Part shown: piece after piece, positions 11,237-22,599 of the stretch
How the letters are laid out: every line of letters starts with the position of its first letter
Position numbering within the stretch: position 1 is the stretch's first letter
NCBI GenBank assembly: GCA_946406115.1
Contig: OX291549.1
Location: 25,877,901-25,941,900, forward strand
Direction of reading: 5' to 3'
Length of the DNA stretch: 64,000 nt
From: Apoda limacodes
Taxonomy: Eukaryota > Arthropoda > Insecta > Lepidoptera > Limacodidae
Notes under the pieces: model-generated
The model's input: the letters and a program-made list of their open reading frames with translations, nothing else
Database searches by the model: none
What the model was told of the DNA's origin: nothing
Program-made: the position numbers and the translations under genes

Positions 11237-12379
11237 CTCAAGTTACATGGACTCTTCTAGATTGCTCACAATATTAAAGAATTCTGTAATTTCTATTTAT
11301 AAAAAATCATAAAAATCAAAATTAACAATACACATACTATTAAATGTATTCTTCTAGAAAGATGTGGACAGAGAGGCAATTTGCACAAAACCATTTTAAT
11401 AGCTATTTTAGCGCGCTCTTATCATAAAAGAGAAAAAGAAATATTTTATTATCCAAGCAAGCCCTTTTTAAGGTTTGAGGAAGTTTGAAAACATTACGTT
11501 TCGCTCCAATCTTATTCAGGCGTATTTTTATCTTTATAGTGTTTTTTTCACTTAAAACATTTTTATTATTTTAAACGCGATTAAAAAAAAAAATTCACTT
11601 ACATAATATCCTTAGATTTTTGTAGTTTTTTTTGTAGATTTGTATTTTTTTAGTTAAAAGTTGATTACGGTAAGAATAATGTTTTTCAAAGCCAAATGTT
11701 TCGATGTAAGTTATAATGACTATTCTAGATAAAGGGCATTAAAAGTGCTTGGTAATGAGAAAGAAATTTATATTGAACATTTCAAATGAAAATGAAGTCG
11801 TTTGATAGCCTCCGTTCAAAGTAAGAACAAAAAGAACAAACGACCGAAGAGAACTCAATTAGACTTCCAAATGTTTAGATGTTTTTCTTATTATATAATC
11901 TAACTAGTTCAATGGGAAAAAATATTATATCAGGCAGTTCAAATGTTTGTTTGTTTTCAATCGATGAGGCCTGCTAATCGATTCATTGCTCCGTTGCGAG
12001 GACAAACCAACAAACATATTTTCTAATGTTAATATCAAAGACATTAGAGTAGCACAGACTGCTAATGATTCGGAAAATTTATAACCCAGTTTACCGAGAA
12101 GCGAGGCAGGGGTCACACTGAAAGTTATTGGCGAATTTTTTAACAATAGCGAAGTAGTTGCGACCAATCAGAGCGCTGCTGTAGTACTATGCAGCATTAA
12201 AATCTCTTACTTTTAACTACTTATGTACAATTATTATAAGTATTGCGCCGCGTCCAATTATGTACATACGCTACGAGTATACAGGGTGTAAACTAAGTGA
12301 TCTTACTCGATTATTTCTTAATTGTATACGATATCGAAATACTGATCTCTCCAATAATATCAATAATGGTTTATAATAT

Positions 12380-12846
12380 AAACTGGATCAATCCGAAAAC
12401 TTACCGTTTTCAGCTTCCATACATTTAGTATGGCGACATGAAGTGAGATATTTTATCATTTAGGTATATACGTACTTAAAAAGATATTATGCAATTAATA
12501 ATATCTGTATCAATAATTGTAATCGATACTAGATACGCTAAGTGTTTACACTCTACTCCGCTATTATAAAAGAGTATCTAAATATACCGAATTGGCTGTA
12601 TAATTTTTTATTTGCCTTGATTAAATTAAGTAACCGTTGAAGTGGAATGGCGCCAAAAAACATCTACTATGTTATTTGTACAATACAGTTTTGCGTTCTT
12701 AATTTAGTTATAATGGCGTAGACTAATGTAAAAAAAGAGACATTTTGAAACTGTAAAATTATTTAGGTATCATGCGATGAGTGCCACGTCCTCATACTGA
12801 ATGTATGGAAGCTGAAAACATCAAATTTTCGGATGGATCCAGTTTC
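12380..12846. mobile_element. Element with TIR of about 63 bp
   Basis: 12380-12442 and 12783-12846 are inverted copies. The outer ends read AAACTGGATCAATCCGAAAA, and the inner part TTTTCAGCTTCCATACAT is shared. The roughly 340-bp interior has no coding capacity. It is a non-autonomous DNA transposon or a fold-back element. Confidence 0.75.
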
Positions 12847-13129
12847 TTTCTTTTTTTTTCTTTTCTGCAAAAGCATTAAGAACTAAACAAAAATCAAATC
12901 AAAGCAAATATTTAACTATCAGCAGGCAGGGCTCATTTTAAATATTGTACAGATTGCTTACACTGTAGTAATTACCTTACAAAAAGTTCCATCTGCTTAG
13001 TGTTTTTTCAGTCGGGTATTTTTCATTTACACAATTATTTATTTTTATTTATACAATATAAACACAATCAAATGTGTGGTAAGGGTAGTAAAGCAGGGCT
13101 GGAGACGTTTCATAATAATGAGTCTATGT

Positions 13130-13310
13130 TAGGGTCGCTTACGTATGAGCTCCTAGTATAGTGCGCGCCTCGTTCCCGGTTGTCGTCGGTATTTTATCCC
13201 ACGACAAAGAGTTCGCAACTTGGCCTGATCGCGACAGACCTCCACATTCGCGTACGGCTCAGTTGCCGATAAGAGCCGCGAACGGTTGAATTTTTCTTTC
13301 TATTGTAAAC
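13130..13310. other. CpG-richer island, promoter-like or orphan leader
   Basis: A compact GC-rich stretch in AT-rich surroundings, with several CG dinucleotides and a CAGTTGCCGATAAGAGCCGC segment. It could be a 5' untranslated exon or promoter of an unseen gene, or part of a repeat. No donor or coding frame was settled. Confidence 0.15.
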
Positions 13311-13717
13311 GATTTGAACATGTTTAAAATAGCCGTGCATTAGGAAAATGAACTGCAACTGCCATTTTTAGGTTTTTAAACCACCAAAGCGCAAAGTAGT
13401 CCGGCAGCAGTAGCAGCAACTTTAGCGTGCATCTTTTTAAAGCGCGCAATCTTTACTGTTAACCAGGGGCGGACCTCTGTGACTGTGAAACAGTTGCAGT
13501 TCTTACTTGCTACCTAGTTCACAGATTGAGGCTGATGATCCTGGTACAATGCTGAAAGATATCATTAATCTTTTGTAGTAATTGACGTAGGTAATAACTG
13601 GTTCTATACCTCTAGATAACTATTATATTACTATTATTTATCTAACTATCGTTATTTATTTATTTATTTTTCACTTCTGAACACAGCGGTGTACATGGCG
13701 GGCTTAATGTTACCTAC

Positions 13718-13928
13718 TTCAAGGGCACATATGCTGCATAGTAGTGCCACTACTATACAGTGTTTATTTCTTCTTTATACTAAATACTAAACTAGTTATT
13801 AGCTATTTTTAAAACGATTTGTACTGTTAGTATTTTTTATTTTTTCACTTTTTTAAAATTTACTTTCTATGTAGAAGAAATAATCAATATTTAGTGGCGG
13901 CGCCAGTGTGCAGTATATGGGGCTTTAG
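13718..13928. mobile_element. Decayed MITE, second copy of the 11,012 family
   Basis: The right end has TTTAGTGGCGGCGCCAGTGT and GCAGTATATGGGGC, matching the other copy's TIR. The left end, near GGGCACATATGCTGCATAGT, is recognisable but diverged. Confidence 0.55.
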
Positions 13929-14449
13929 ATAGATTTGTTTTATTTACTCAAATAAAGGTTGATTAGTTTGCATTAAGAATTAGTGTTTTATACTTTAATG
14001 CAAACACATAACTTTGATATAGACACCTAATAAAAAAATAATCCTTTTAAAAACAAATAATTCACCTACTAGTACCACTTATCTATTCACTTAAGGTCGA
14101 TTGTGTTTCCGCATCAAATGTACGACATTTTGGACGATTTAGAAACATATAATCTTCACGGTTGAATGACGGCCTGAAGAAGAAGATGTGATGTGAAGTG
14201 AAATTTATGAGCTTTTCTTTTCCACAGTGATGTATTATGTAAAACTTCGACGATCAAAATAAGGTCAAGGTTGAAAAGACATGAATAAGTGATTACCGAC
14301 AAAAATATTACTTCATGTTAACTAGTGACAATTTAATTAATATATAAATGTACCTATCTAAATGGAGATGTGTTAAGCCAAGATTGTCTACGCAGTATAT
14401 TTTATATTGAGACACGCGTGTTCGCTCTGGAAATTATTTTTTTTAAATA

Positions 14450-14665
14450 ACCTAGCTCTAATAGGTAGCAAGCTGAAGTGGCAAAGAGCCTACCACATTG
14501 CTCATCTTACCAATAACCAACGAGGAAGAAAGGTTCTCGAATGGCGACCATGGATTAGAATACGCCGCGTGGGATATTTTCTCTGGGCAGGTGGACAGAC
14601 GACCTGAAGTCGTAGAAAGCCAGTAGAGGCATAGGCAGGGCAGGTAGGTATGGGCTTTTTTATTT
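14450..14665 (+). pseudogene. RTE-like non-LTR C-terminal fragment
   Basis: The reading LKWQRAYHIAHLTNNQRGRK, then VLEWRPW, then a frameshifted region around GGQTT resembles the conserved endonuclease-reverse transcriptase C-terminus (AGHIAR..D.RW..KVLEWRP). Only this short piece remains. Confidence 0.6.
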
Positions 14666-14805
14666 ACTCATTTATTCCACAACCTAAGTATTAGCGAGAG
14701 GAAGTTCCTCTGAAACCGCACTGTTTTTGGGTTCTAAGGTGTGAGTATGAATTATCTACCAATGACGAGCGGTGCGATGGTAGAAAGTAGCCGTCTGCAT
14801 CAAGC
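14666..14805 (-). pseudogene. Jockey-like element, C-terminal fragment
   Basis: It is the reverse complement of the 20,640-20,770 part of the larger element: the RNFLPRTLKLWNE and TATFYHRTARH regions are recognisable with changes. Both ends are truncated. Confidence 0.6.
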
Positions 14806-14924
14806 AAACAATTTTTCAAATTGGATGGAATTGGTGAAGGTGGAGTACTGCTTCACCTTTGGACACAAAATCTCGAAAGAACAAAGTTTGTTTTGGTTTG
14901 TGTGCGTAAATTACGTAAATAGTG

Positions 14925-15790
14925 ATACGGAACCCACGGTGCGCGAGTCTGACTCGCACTTGAACGATTTTTATATGGTAAGGTACTCTTATTTTATTTT
15001 TGCTACTGATAAATAAATAATTATAACTATAATCACTTCTGTCTATGTATATGACATCTTTACCGAAAGTACTTATATTTGTTGCATATACTTTTGAATA
15101 AACATAGCTTTTGAGTGGCTTAGAAAAAATATATTCTGTAAAACTTGCTTCTGTATTGTGCACTTATTTACTGAGTACCGAGTTTATATTTATTTTCCTT
15201 AATGCTAAAAATATACTGCTTCATCAACTTTGCAATTTTTAAAGTGTTAACTGCATTTCTTTAATATGAAACTAAGCTAAATCATTGAAACTTTTTGTTA
15301 ATAGTGTATTTACTGTGCATGTAAGCAAAAAATTAAAACGTTACCTAAATTCCATACAACAAATGTAAAGTTTCAAAGCGCCATTACTTAAGAAGTACAT
15401 AGTAATATAACTGACATCCATAATAATTATTTTGATTTTTTATTTTTAATCATATTATTAATGCCAAAGTAACTCTATCTGTCTGTCTGTTCCTCCTCAC
15501 CCTCACGCTTAACCGTTGTACGGATCAACATGAAATTTGGCACGAGTCACAGTAAAGGACATAGGCTACTTGAAAACGTCAAGTGTGAGTCGGTTTTTTT
15601 TTCTATAATTGAGTTTTAGTTGAAATCTACACCGGTAACCGAATTTAGGACGGGTGGAACCGCGGGCAAAATTGGCAGGGAGATAATTTGACTCCCGGGT
15701 AAGGATATAAGCTACTTGAAAACGTGAAGATAGAATCTTTTCTTTTCTATAATTGAGGAGTTTTTGTGTACTCTTTAGTACATTGACATA
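14925..15790. repeat. Interspersed repeat fragments
   Basis: 14,930-14,962 is the terminus of the GGTTCCGTA family (TACGGAACCCACGGTGCGCG). At 15,460-15,620 the lepidopteran repeat of 5,484 recurs in reverse (CATGAAATTTGGCACGAGTC, then ATAGGCTACTTGAAAACGT). A second partial copy of the TACTTGAAAACGT segment follows at about 15,710. No gene is seen. Confidence 0.5.
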
Positions 15791-16539
15791 AACATCGTTA
15801 ATATTAATAAAATTAGCTTTCTGGCCTATATCGCCCTCTTAATTAAATGAAGTAGCTCCTGTTTTGGCAGTGCCGCCATTACGTCAATGACGCGCCATTT
15901 TGTCTAACGTCTATGGTTCAGATAGTTTATCTTAGGTGATTGATTAGACAGTCTCGTACAGCATCATTAAGGAACAGTGCTTGCTAAATTGTATTTTAAT
16001 ATCAGAAAGATATTATAATATTGTTACCTAAAATACAATACAATCTATACATGTATCGTAATACATTGACGATGGATCTGCAAGTGTCATATAATTTTTT
16101 GTAGACAATGATTGAACGAACTACCTACCTGAATCGCCGCCGTAGTATCTCTGTTCGGTATTTTAAGTTTTTACATGTCTTTATTTAAGACGACGATCTA
16201 AGCGGAATTCTCAAAAAAGGTCTATTTTATTTATTCTAGATTGAAGAGGTGGCACTAATTACAGAGCTGGAAAAAAAAACGTAGGCTAGGGAAAAACATA
16301 ATCTAAACATACAATCGAATAGTATTTTGAAAAAGGACATCACAATTTAAGAAAAAAAATCGCAAAAAGGCTTCAAAATAAGTTTACTTGTCGAAGATCT
16401 CGATAATTTGTAAGGGTATCATATTATTATTTTTATGCACTGGAAAGATATTTTTATATATTCTACATAGAATCGAACAGAATTTTGATTTGTTTGTTAT
16501 CTTAGCTTTCTTTAAATAAGAAAAAATCAGTACATAGGT

Positions 16540-16662
16540 ATAGTGCAACAAACTTTTCTGACCTTCGCGGTGAAATATCGAAATTATAGTCGCCATATTG
16601 AAATGGTGTAAACTTACTACGAAACTAGCGACCAAACACCCAAGCTTAGAAGGTCGTAAGAA
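16540..16662. mobile_element. Small MITE, CAACAAACTTTTCTGACC family
   Basis: The left terminus is GCAACAAACTTTTCTGACC; the core is AGTCGCCATATTGAAATGG and ACTAGCGACCAAACACCC. The right terminus is decayed here, but in sister copies it is the inverse (GGTCAGAAAAGTTTGTT). The other copies lie at 47,632 and 57,428, with a lone terminus at 45,703. Confidence 0.6.
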
Positions 16663-16669
16663 AAAAAAA

Positions 16670-17330
16670 GGTGTATGATGATTTTTTCTTGCATCAAACG
16701 AATGTGTAGCAATAACGAACACCTGAAAATTGCAGTCAAAAAGCTGCTTTCAGTTCCTGCCGTTTATCTGCAAAGCGAAGGCCAGTAATGTTTATTACGA
16801 TTGAGATAGTCTACGGCAAAGGTGAGTTTTATGATATTTGAATTACTTCTATATTAGGGGTTGAGGTTATCTAATGATATTACCGAAACAGATGTTTAGA
16901 TCTACAGATACCATAGTCTCTAGTGCTAACGCTGAATACTGCTAGGAATTAGACCTATTTATAGCAATTGAATAATTAGATACTAAACTTAAATAATAAA
17001 AGAATAAAAAGAGAACACTATAATACAGCGCTCAAATACAGTTCGAACCACTAATCTTGGGGTTTCAAGGTCATCTGCGTAAATCGCAGTCTTGTATTCG
17101 CCTATTGGTCCCTCACCGCGCATGCGTTAGCTCTCGTTCACCGTTTGGTTTTCATTTAAAGCAGGGAGCGAGGTAGGCTAATTGATAAATTTCTATGTAC
17201 ACGTGAGTAAACAATGTGTGATTTTTTTTAATAATAAATAATGAATGTAGTGTGCAAATATAAACGACATTTTAATCACTTACGTGAATCACCTTTAAAG
17301 CCCTACTTCCTTAGTTCCAACACACATACA
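16670..17330 (+). repeat. Segmental copy of lectin exon 3 region
   Basis: Collinear with 53,450-54,080 over about 640 bp of exon, donor and intron. For example CTAATCTTGGGGTTTCAAGG and GCATGCGTTAGCTCTCGTTC are in both. The divergence is substantial, so the duplication is old. Confidence 0.8.
16692..16821 (+). pseudogene. Decayed C-type lectin exon (CRD1 C-terminal part)
   Basis: A paralogue of the exon at 53,463-53,597. The reading SNECVAITNT is followed by a stop, and later FLPFICKAKASNVYYD by another. Here the acceptor AG has become TG, and 5 bp are missing near the donor, shifting the frame. The donor (GGCAAAG then GTGAG) is still intact. No partner lectin exons were found nearby, so this is a fossil left by the segmental duplication. 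Confidence 0.8.
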
Positions 17331-18065
17331 GTTTTTTTTTTTATCAAACATGGCTTGGCCATAGGCTACGGTGACCGCATACCATCAGGCGGAGAGATAT
17401 AAGAGAGGTAGGGCGCTGCAAGTACTCGCTCGAATAAGCCACCCGAACAACTAAAGCAGGGCATAGCGAGTACTTGCTTGAATGAGCGGCCCGAACTGGG
17501 GAAGTACCTCCACCTTACAGAAAACCGCGGCCATAATAACACTAACATTGAGTAGTGTTGTGTTCCTGGCGGTGAGTAAGGTTGCCAGAGCTCTTTGAGA
17601 ATTCGCTGCGCGGACAGCGGAGGACCGGCGGTGCTTGTTGCAGTCATGCTCGGCGTAGACGCGGCGTGCTCGTTCGGTGGTCAGGGAGACCTGATGAAAC
17701 GGCTGACCGCTGGCCGCCCGCAGGTTGAACGGGATCTCGAACCCAGGGATCACTTAATCTCCGCCCTGGGAGGCTGATCCGCCAGCCTGTGTAAAGTATC
17801 TGAAGTGGTAGTCGTGCCGGAGAAGGAGACCGGAGTTGACCCGGCTACTACAACAGAGGGGGATCAGGGGCCCTTCCGCCCGCCGTGCCAGCAACCGTAT
17901 CATCTGTGGCGAGCTTCGGCAGTCTTAGAACCGCACCTTTTGTCCTCTAAGCTGTCTGTGCAGTGAATCCTCATCCTTAGGCTAAGTAACTTTTTTTATA
18001 TATTTTGGCCATGAGAACAAAAAAAGAAAAGAGTTTGTACAGCGGCTACTCCATCCACATATAAT

Positions 18066-18872
18066 ATGGATTTTTGCAACATCAGGGGTATTCACGCAAA
18101 TCTTAAAGCAGTCCCCCACCATCTCGGAACTGCGCAGCCGACCATTCTTTTTCTAACGAAGACGCAGATATCCCGCCCGGCCAACACATCATACCTTCAC
18201 TATTCCGGCCACAAACTCGAACACAATTTTATGAGTCGTGCCGGTGTATGTATGTTCGTCCGGGAGGATATCTGCTGTCGCCGCCTTCATAGCCTTGAAG
18301 ACAGGGACCTGTCGATATTGTAGGTGCACGTAGATTACGGCGGCCACACTCGTATCTATGCGTGCCTATACAGGTCTCATAGCGGTGACACGGACGTAAC
18401 TCGACTATTCACGCAACTGAGTTTGACGACTGAAAAAGTTCTAAAGCAATATTCCACAGCAGATCTAATTATTTTGGGAGACTTTAACGCCCACCATCGC
18501 GAGTGGCTGAGTTCTCGAACCAATAACTATGCTGGGATATCTGCTCATGAATTTGCTCTGACCTATGGATTCTCTCAGCTGGTACTTTTTCCAACGATAA
18601 TACCAGATATAGAGGAACATACGAGCTCCTTACTGGACCTTCTGCTGACTAATCGTCCGGACGGATACTCCGTCTCAGTGGATGCGCCTCTTGGCTCCTC
18701 GGACCACTGTCTCGTTCGGACTCAAGTGTCATGCACACAACCCGATCCTTCTGGGCCAACTAATTGGCGTCGTGTGTGGCACTATAAGTCGGCAGACTGG
18801 GATGGATTGCGAGAATTTTACGCATCGTACCGGTGGAGGCAGATCTGCTTTAACTCAGATCTAAGATCCTGA
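18066..18872 (+). pseudogene. APE-type endonuclease of the Jockey-like element
   Basis: It would nick target DNA to prime reverse transcription. Visible motifs are NIRGIHANL at the start, FLTKTQIS (the usual catalytic Glu is replaced by Lys), IILGDFNAHH with the catalytic Asp and Asn, and LGSSDHCLV with the terminal Asp-His pair. One in-frame stop at about 18,321 divides it. The Glu-to-Lys change alone would probably inactivate it. Confidence 0.8.
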
Positions 18873-19177
18873 CGTTTGCGCAGCCGCAGTCACTGAGACA
18901 ATCCTTGCTGGTATGGAATGCTATATTCCTAACCCGCGAGTAGCTGCCGGCGTCAAAAAACCACCGTGGTTTAATAGGTCTTGCAGAAAAGCTAAATGCT
19001 GCCTCGAGGTTCAGTAAGAAAGCCACTGCCAGAGCAAAATTCCAATTCATCGGCAAAATAGGTGGGCGACTTGCGAGCTATCCTTCTGGGAGTCGTGCTT
19101 TCTGGTCGCTTGCCAAAGCTGCCGAAGGGAACTTTTGCCAGTCGTCGTTACCACCACTGCGAAAGACCGATGGTGAC

Positions 19178-20888
19178 TTGGCCCATAGTGCTAAAGAGAA
19201 AGCCGATCTACGGGGCAGTCTCTTTGCCTTGAACTCGAAAATGAACGATGAAGGCGCTGTACCACCTACTATACCGTGGTGCCGTAAGACCATGCCGGAA
19301 ATCTCCATAACGCAGCGGGAGGTCAGGCAGGCGTTGCTTTCTCTAAACGTTCATAAGTCGAGTGGGCCAGACGGTATACCAGTAGTGGTACTTAAGCAGT
19401 GTGCTCCTGAGTTATGTCCTGTACTCACGCGCCTCTTCGCGCTTTCTTACCACACTAGGCAATTTCCGTCTTCATGGAAGACTGCGAATGTGCACCCGGT
19501 GCCCAAAAAGGGCGATAGATCAGATCCAACGAATTACAGGCCTATCGCTATTACCTCTCTCCTCTCTAAGGTGATGGAGCGTGTGATCAACACACAGCTT
19601 CTAAGATACCTAGAAGCTGCCTTTATTGTTAATATGCCAATATGGCTTTCGCCACGGTCGCTCGACTGGTGACCTTCTAGTGTATCTCACACACCGATGG
19701 GCACTAGCCATTGAGAGTCAGGGGGAGGCATTGGCATGTAGCCTGGACATAGGGAAGGCGTTCGATCGGGTCTGGCACCGGGGTCTTCTATCGAAGTTGC
19801 CATCTTACGGAGTGCCCGAGGGTTTGTGCAAATGGGTGGCTAGCTTTTTGTCCGGCAGACACATACGAACCGTAGTTGACGGTAGTTGCTCTGACAGCAT
19901 GGACATTAATGCTGGTGTCCCGCAAGGCTCTGAGCTGTCTCCTACGCTGTTTCTACTGCATATCAATGACATGTTGGACATCAACAACATACATTGCTAT
20001 GCAGATGACACTACTGGAGACGCTTTTTACATGGGTCGTGCAAACATCCCTCGTTCCGTTGTGGAGGAAAGCCGCGGAGAACTTGTGTCTCAAATCGAGA
20101 CCACACTGTCCCAGGTCTCTGACTGGGGACGGGTAAACTTGGTCTGATTCAACCTTACAAAGACACAAGTGTGCGCGTTCACCGCTAAGAAAACTCCATT
20201 CACTGTAGTCCCACAATTCCAGAACACTTCCCTCTCCATCTCCAAGAGCATTGGGATTCTTGGTGTCGACATTTCCAGCGATGTTCAGTTCCGAGATCAT
20301 TTACAAGATAAGGTGAAGCTTGCGTCCAAAAAACTTGGTGTACTCAACAGAGCGAAGCAGTACTTCACGTCGGGGCAGAGGTTGTTACTTTACAAGTTGC
20401 AAGTTCGGCCCCATATGGTGTACTGCTGCCATCTCTGGGCAGGTGCACCCGGATACCAGCTTGGCCCTTTTGACTCGGTACAACGACGGGCTTTGAGAAT
20501 TGTCGACGATTCCAAACTCACTTGCGGTATCAAGCCCATAAGTCTGATGAGAGACTTTGCCTCACTGTGTGTGTTCTACCGCTTGTACAATGGGTTGTGT
20601 TCTGAGGAATTGTTCGAAATGATGCCCACGGCTACTTTCTACCATCGCACCGCTCGCCATCGGCAGGGAATCCATTCTCACACTTTAGAACCTAAATGGT
20701 CGCGTACAGTGCGGTTTCAGAGAAACTTCCTCCCGCGAACGCTTAAGTTGTGGAATGAGCTCCCTGCCAAGGTTTTCTGCAAGGACTACAGTATGGAGTT
20801 CTTCAAGAAAGAAGTTATTAGATTTCTGAAGGGTCGGCAACGCGCAAGTGATACCCCTGGTGTTTCAAGTGTTCATAGGCTACGATGA
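19178..20888 (+). pseudogene. Reverse transcriptase of the Jockey-like element
   Basis: In order: HKSSGPDGIPVVVLK, PVPKKGDRSDPTNYRPIAIT, then a +1/-1 frame break near 19,640. The second frame has YGFRHGRST, SLDIGKAFDRVWH, AGVPQGSELSP and HCYADDTT (active site intact). A stop at 20,146 separates the C-terminal part (RPHMVYCCHLWAGAPGYQ, LKLWNELPAKVF, ending near 20,886). The domain set is complete but split over three frames. Confidence 0.85.
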
Positions 20889-21227
20889 CCGCTTACCATC
20901 AGGCGGACCGTAAGCTTGTTTGCCACCTTAGTGGTATAAAAAAAAAAAGTTCTTTGCCACCATAGTTATGTTAAAAAAAAAAAACAAACTACCTACTGCC
21001 CTTGTAAGCACATAATTTTACTTATATTACCATACAATAAACAAGGTTCGCGCATATTTAAAAACAGTAGTTTTTTTAGTTTACCCAAAATAATAAGGGC
21101 TAAGGAACAATATTATACAACCAAGTTTGATGTTCTATTAAAATGTATGTTGGGAAAGTCAGCGTTTAACTTTAGCTATATATATATATATTGCAAATTT
21201 ATACATACATATTATACATAGAACACA

Positions 21228-21380
21228 CAATAATAAATATTTGTCTTGTGCGGGAATCGAACTCACGCTCCTTGATTTAGCAGTCGGGGATATATATATA
21301 TATATATATCCGTTGTGTGGTATCCATAGCAAAAGTTTGGTACCAGACGGCGATGTGTGTAATGTCCAAAAATATTTATT
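21228..21380. mobile_element. Rearranged SINE: inverted head, TA core, forward tail
   Basis: 21,240-21,290 is a tRNA-like SINE head in reverse (the B box reads GGAATCGAACT). A TA run follows at 21,290-21,309. After it comes the SINE tail in forward orientation (CCGTTGTGTGGTATCCATAG, then CAGACGGCGATGTGTGTAAT). The same arrangement, reverse-complemented, occurs at 41,671-41,805. Confidence 0.7.
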
Positions 21381-21395
21381 TATTCGTGTATTTTA

Positions 21396-21473
21396 GGCAG
21401 CGATAAGTACTGGCAACCGTAGGCAGCGATAAGTACTGGCAACCGCAGGGAGCGATAAGTACTGGCCACTTGA
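21396..21473. repeat. 26-bp minisatellite, three units
   Basis: Units start at 21,396, 21,422 and 21,448, each GG(C/G)AGCGATAAGTACTGGC followed by about 8 more bases. The same unit, reversed, occurs at about 35,670-35,710 and 41,506-41,546. Confidence 0.85.
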
Positions 21474-21479
21474 TGCCCT

Positions 21480-22169
21480 GCACTGACCTGGATTGGCGCT
21501 GTAGGCAGATACGAAAGTCCATAGAACTAAAATTAGTGATGTCCGCAAGTCGACATTATATCTGTGATATATCGATATATTATGTTTTAGAAATAGACAG
21601 TTTCTTAACTCAACAACAAAAGAAAAACTCTTTGACGGTTTTTGTTATATTCAACAGTGCTGCCACTTACCACTAGCTGTAAGTTTTTTTACTAAAAAAA
21701 TCTTGTTGGCGAGAATTCTCGATGATACCTTTTGATTTGATTAAACCCTTTGACGTGTTCCAAACTAGACCATATTTTTTTTGTTTCGAACTCCTATATG
21801 TGAAGGAAGTATTGTGATCGTGCGGAAAAATACGCGATTTTCACAAAATCTATTAATTATAACCCGGCACTTTAGAATATTGTAACTTTAATGGATTGTA
21901 TGTATACGTACCGCCTGTCGATTGGAATGGGTCTGATCGCAGGACGCCATTTCCTCTTTAAAGAAATATGGTCCCAGTTTGACCATGTCAGCCTCCTAGC
22001 TAGAGAAATGGTTCGAACTGCTTTATAATATAAAGTAGCGTAGTTCTCAATTCATAGAAACGTTTACAGATTAAATTATTTCAGCAGTAGACTTGTGTTA
22101 AAATAAAACTCGCATATCTCAAATAGAAACGTTTTATGCAGAATTTGATACGATATTGAAATATTACAG
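21480..22169. other. No gene recognised
   Basis: Intergenic or intronic sequence upstream of the orphan exon; no supported feature seen. Confidence 0.35.
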
Positions 22170-22416
22170 GATGATCCAGAACTTCAATACAAATATTTTC
22201 AAAAGGTCTCATTTGCTAAACGCTTGTTAAAGAATGGTAAACGTAATTTAAAGAGGGGCAGTTCTTTGTCGCCGAAGAGCATAGCTTCACAGCTGAGTTT
22301 GGTAAGCCGACCGTACACCTCCAGCACCACTGTAGAGACAGTCAGATGTTCGTTTCCAGCATGTAGGTCTAGATCACCATCGGTTTACCCCTTTAATGAC
22401 CACGAGAAGGGCCAAG
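22170..22416 (+). CDS. Orphan internal exon of an unidentified host gene
   Basis: A 247-bp block open only in the frame beginning GAT GAT CCA. It is preceded by a good acceptor (ATATTACAG) and ended by a consensus donor (CAAG then GTATGT), entering in phase 0 and leaving in phase 1. It encodes about 82 residues that begin acidic (DDPELQYKYF), become Lys/Arg-rich (KRLLKNGKRNLKRG), then Ser-rich (SSLSPKSIASQLS), and end with CSFPACRSRSP and FNDHEKGQ. I do not recognise the family, and no partner exons were found. The coincidence of a full-length open frame with good signals at both ends argues for a real exon of a gene with large introns. Confidence 0.5.
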
Positions 22417-22599
22417 GTATGTAAATCCAATATAATACAGCAGAATCCTGTACCAAAAGATTTCGAAACTCATACTTGTGCCTTAAAACCAGTGATGGAT
22501 AACAGTGATGTCAAGCTTTATGCTATAAAATCACTTCGATTGAGTGGCCGTTAAAATAAGTGGCTTGAATTCCACGTCACGTTTGTCTCGCTAGTTCAG

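Larger units (their letters stand above)
17340..20960 (+). mobile_element. Jockey-like non-LTR retrotransposon, near full length, broken
   Basis: Plus-strand element with an APE endonuclease (18,066-18,870), a linker and a reverse transcriptase (19,178-20,886). A conserved 3' tail (CATCAGGCGGACCGTAAGCT, then CCACCTTAGTGGTATAAA) ends in an A-run. A partial copy of the same 3' tail lies at 17,360-17,395, as if an earlier tail precedes it. Stops after 18,320, 18,870 and 20,146 and a frameshift near 19,640 make it non-autonomous. No clear gag-like ORF1 is seen in 17,500-18,060. The clade is inferred from domain order and motifs. Confidence 0.82.

Noticed and set aside
14816..15163. 115-codon minus-strand frame
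   Set aside because: It overlaps the known repeat terminus at 14,930 and shows no domain.
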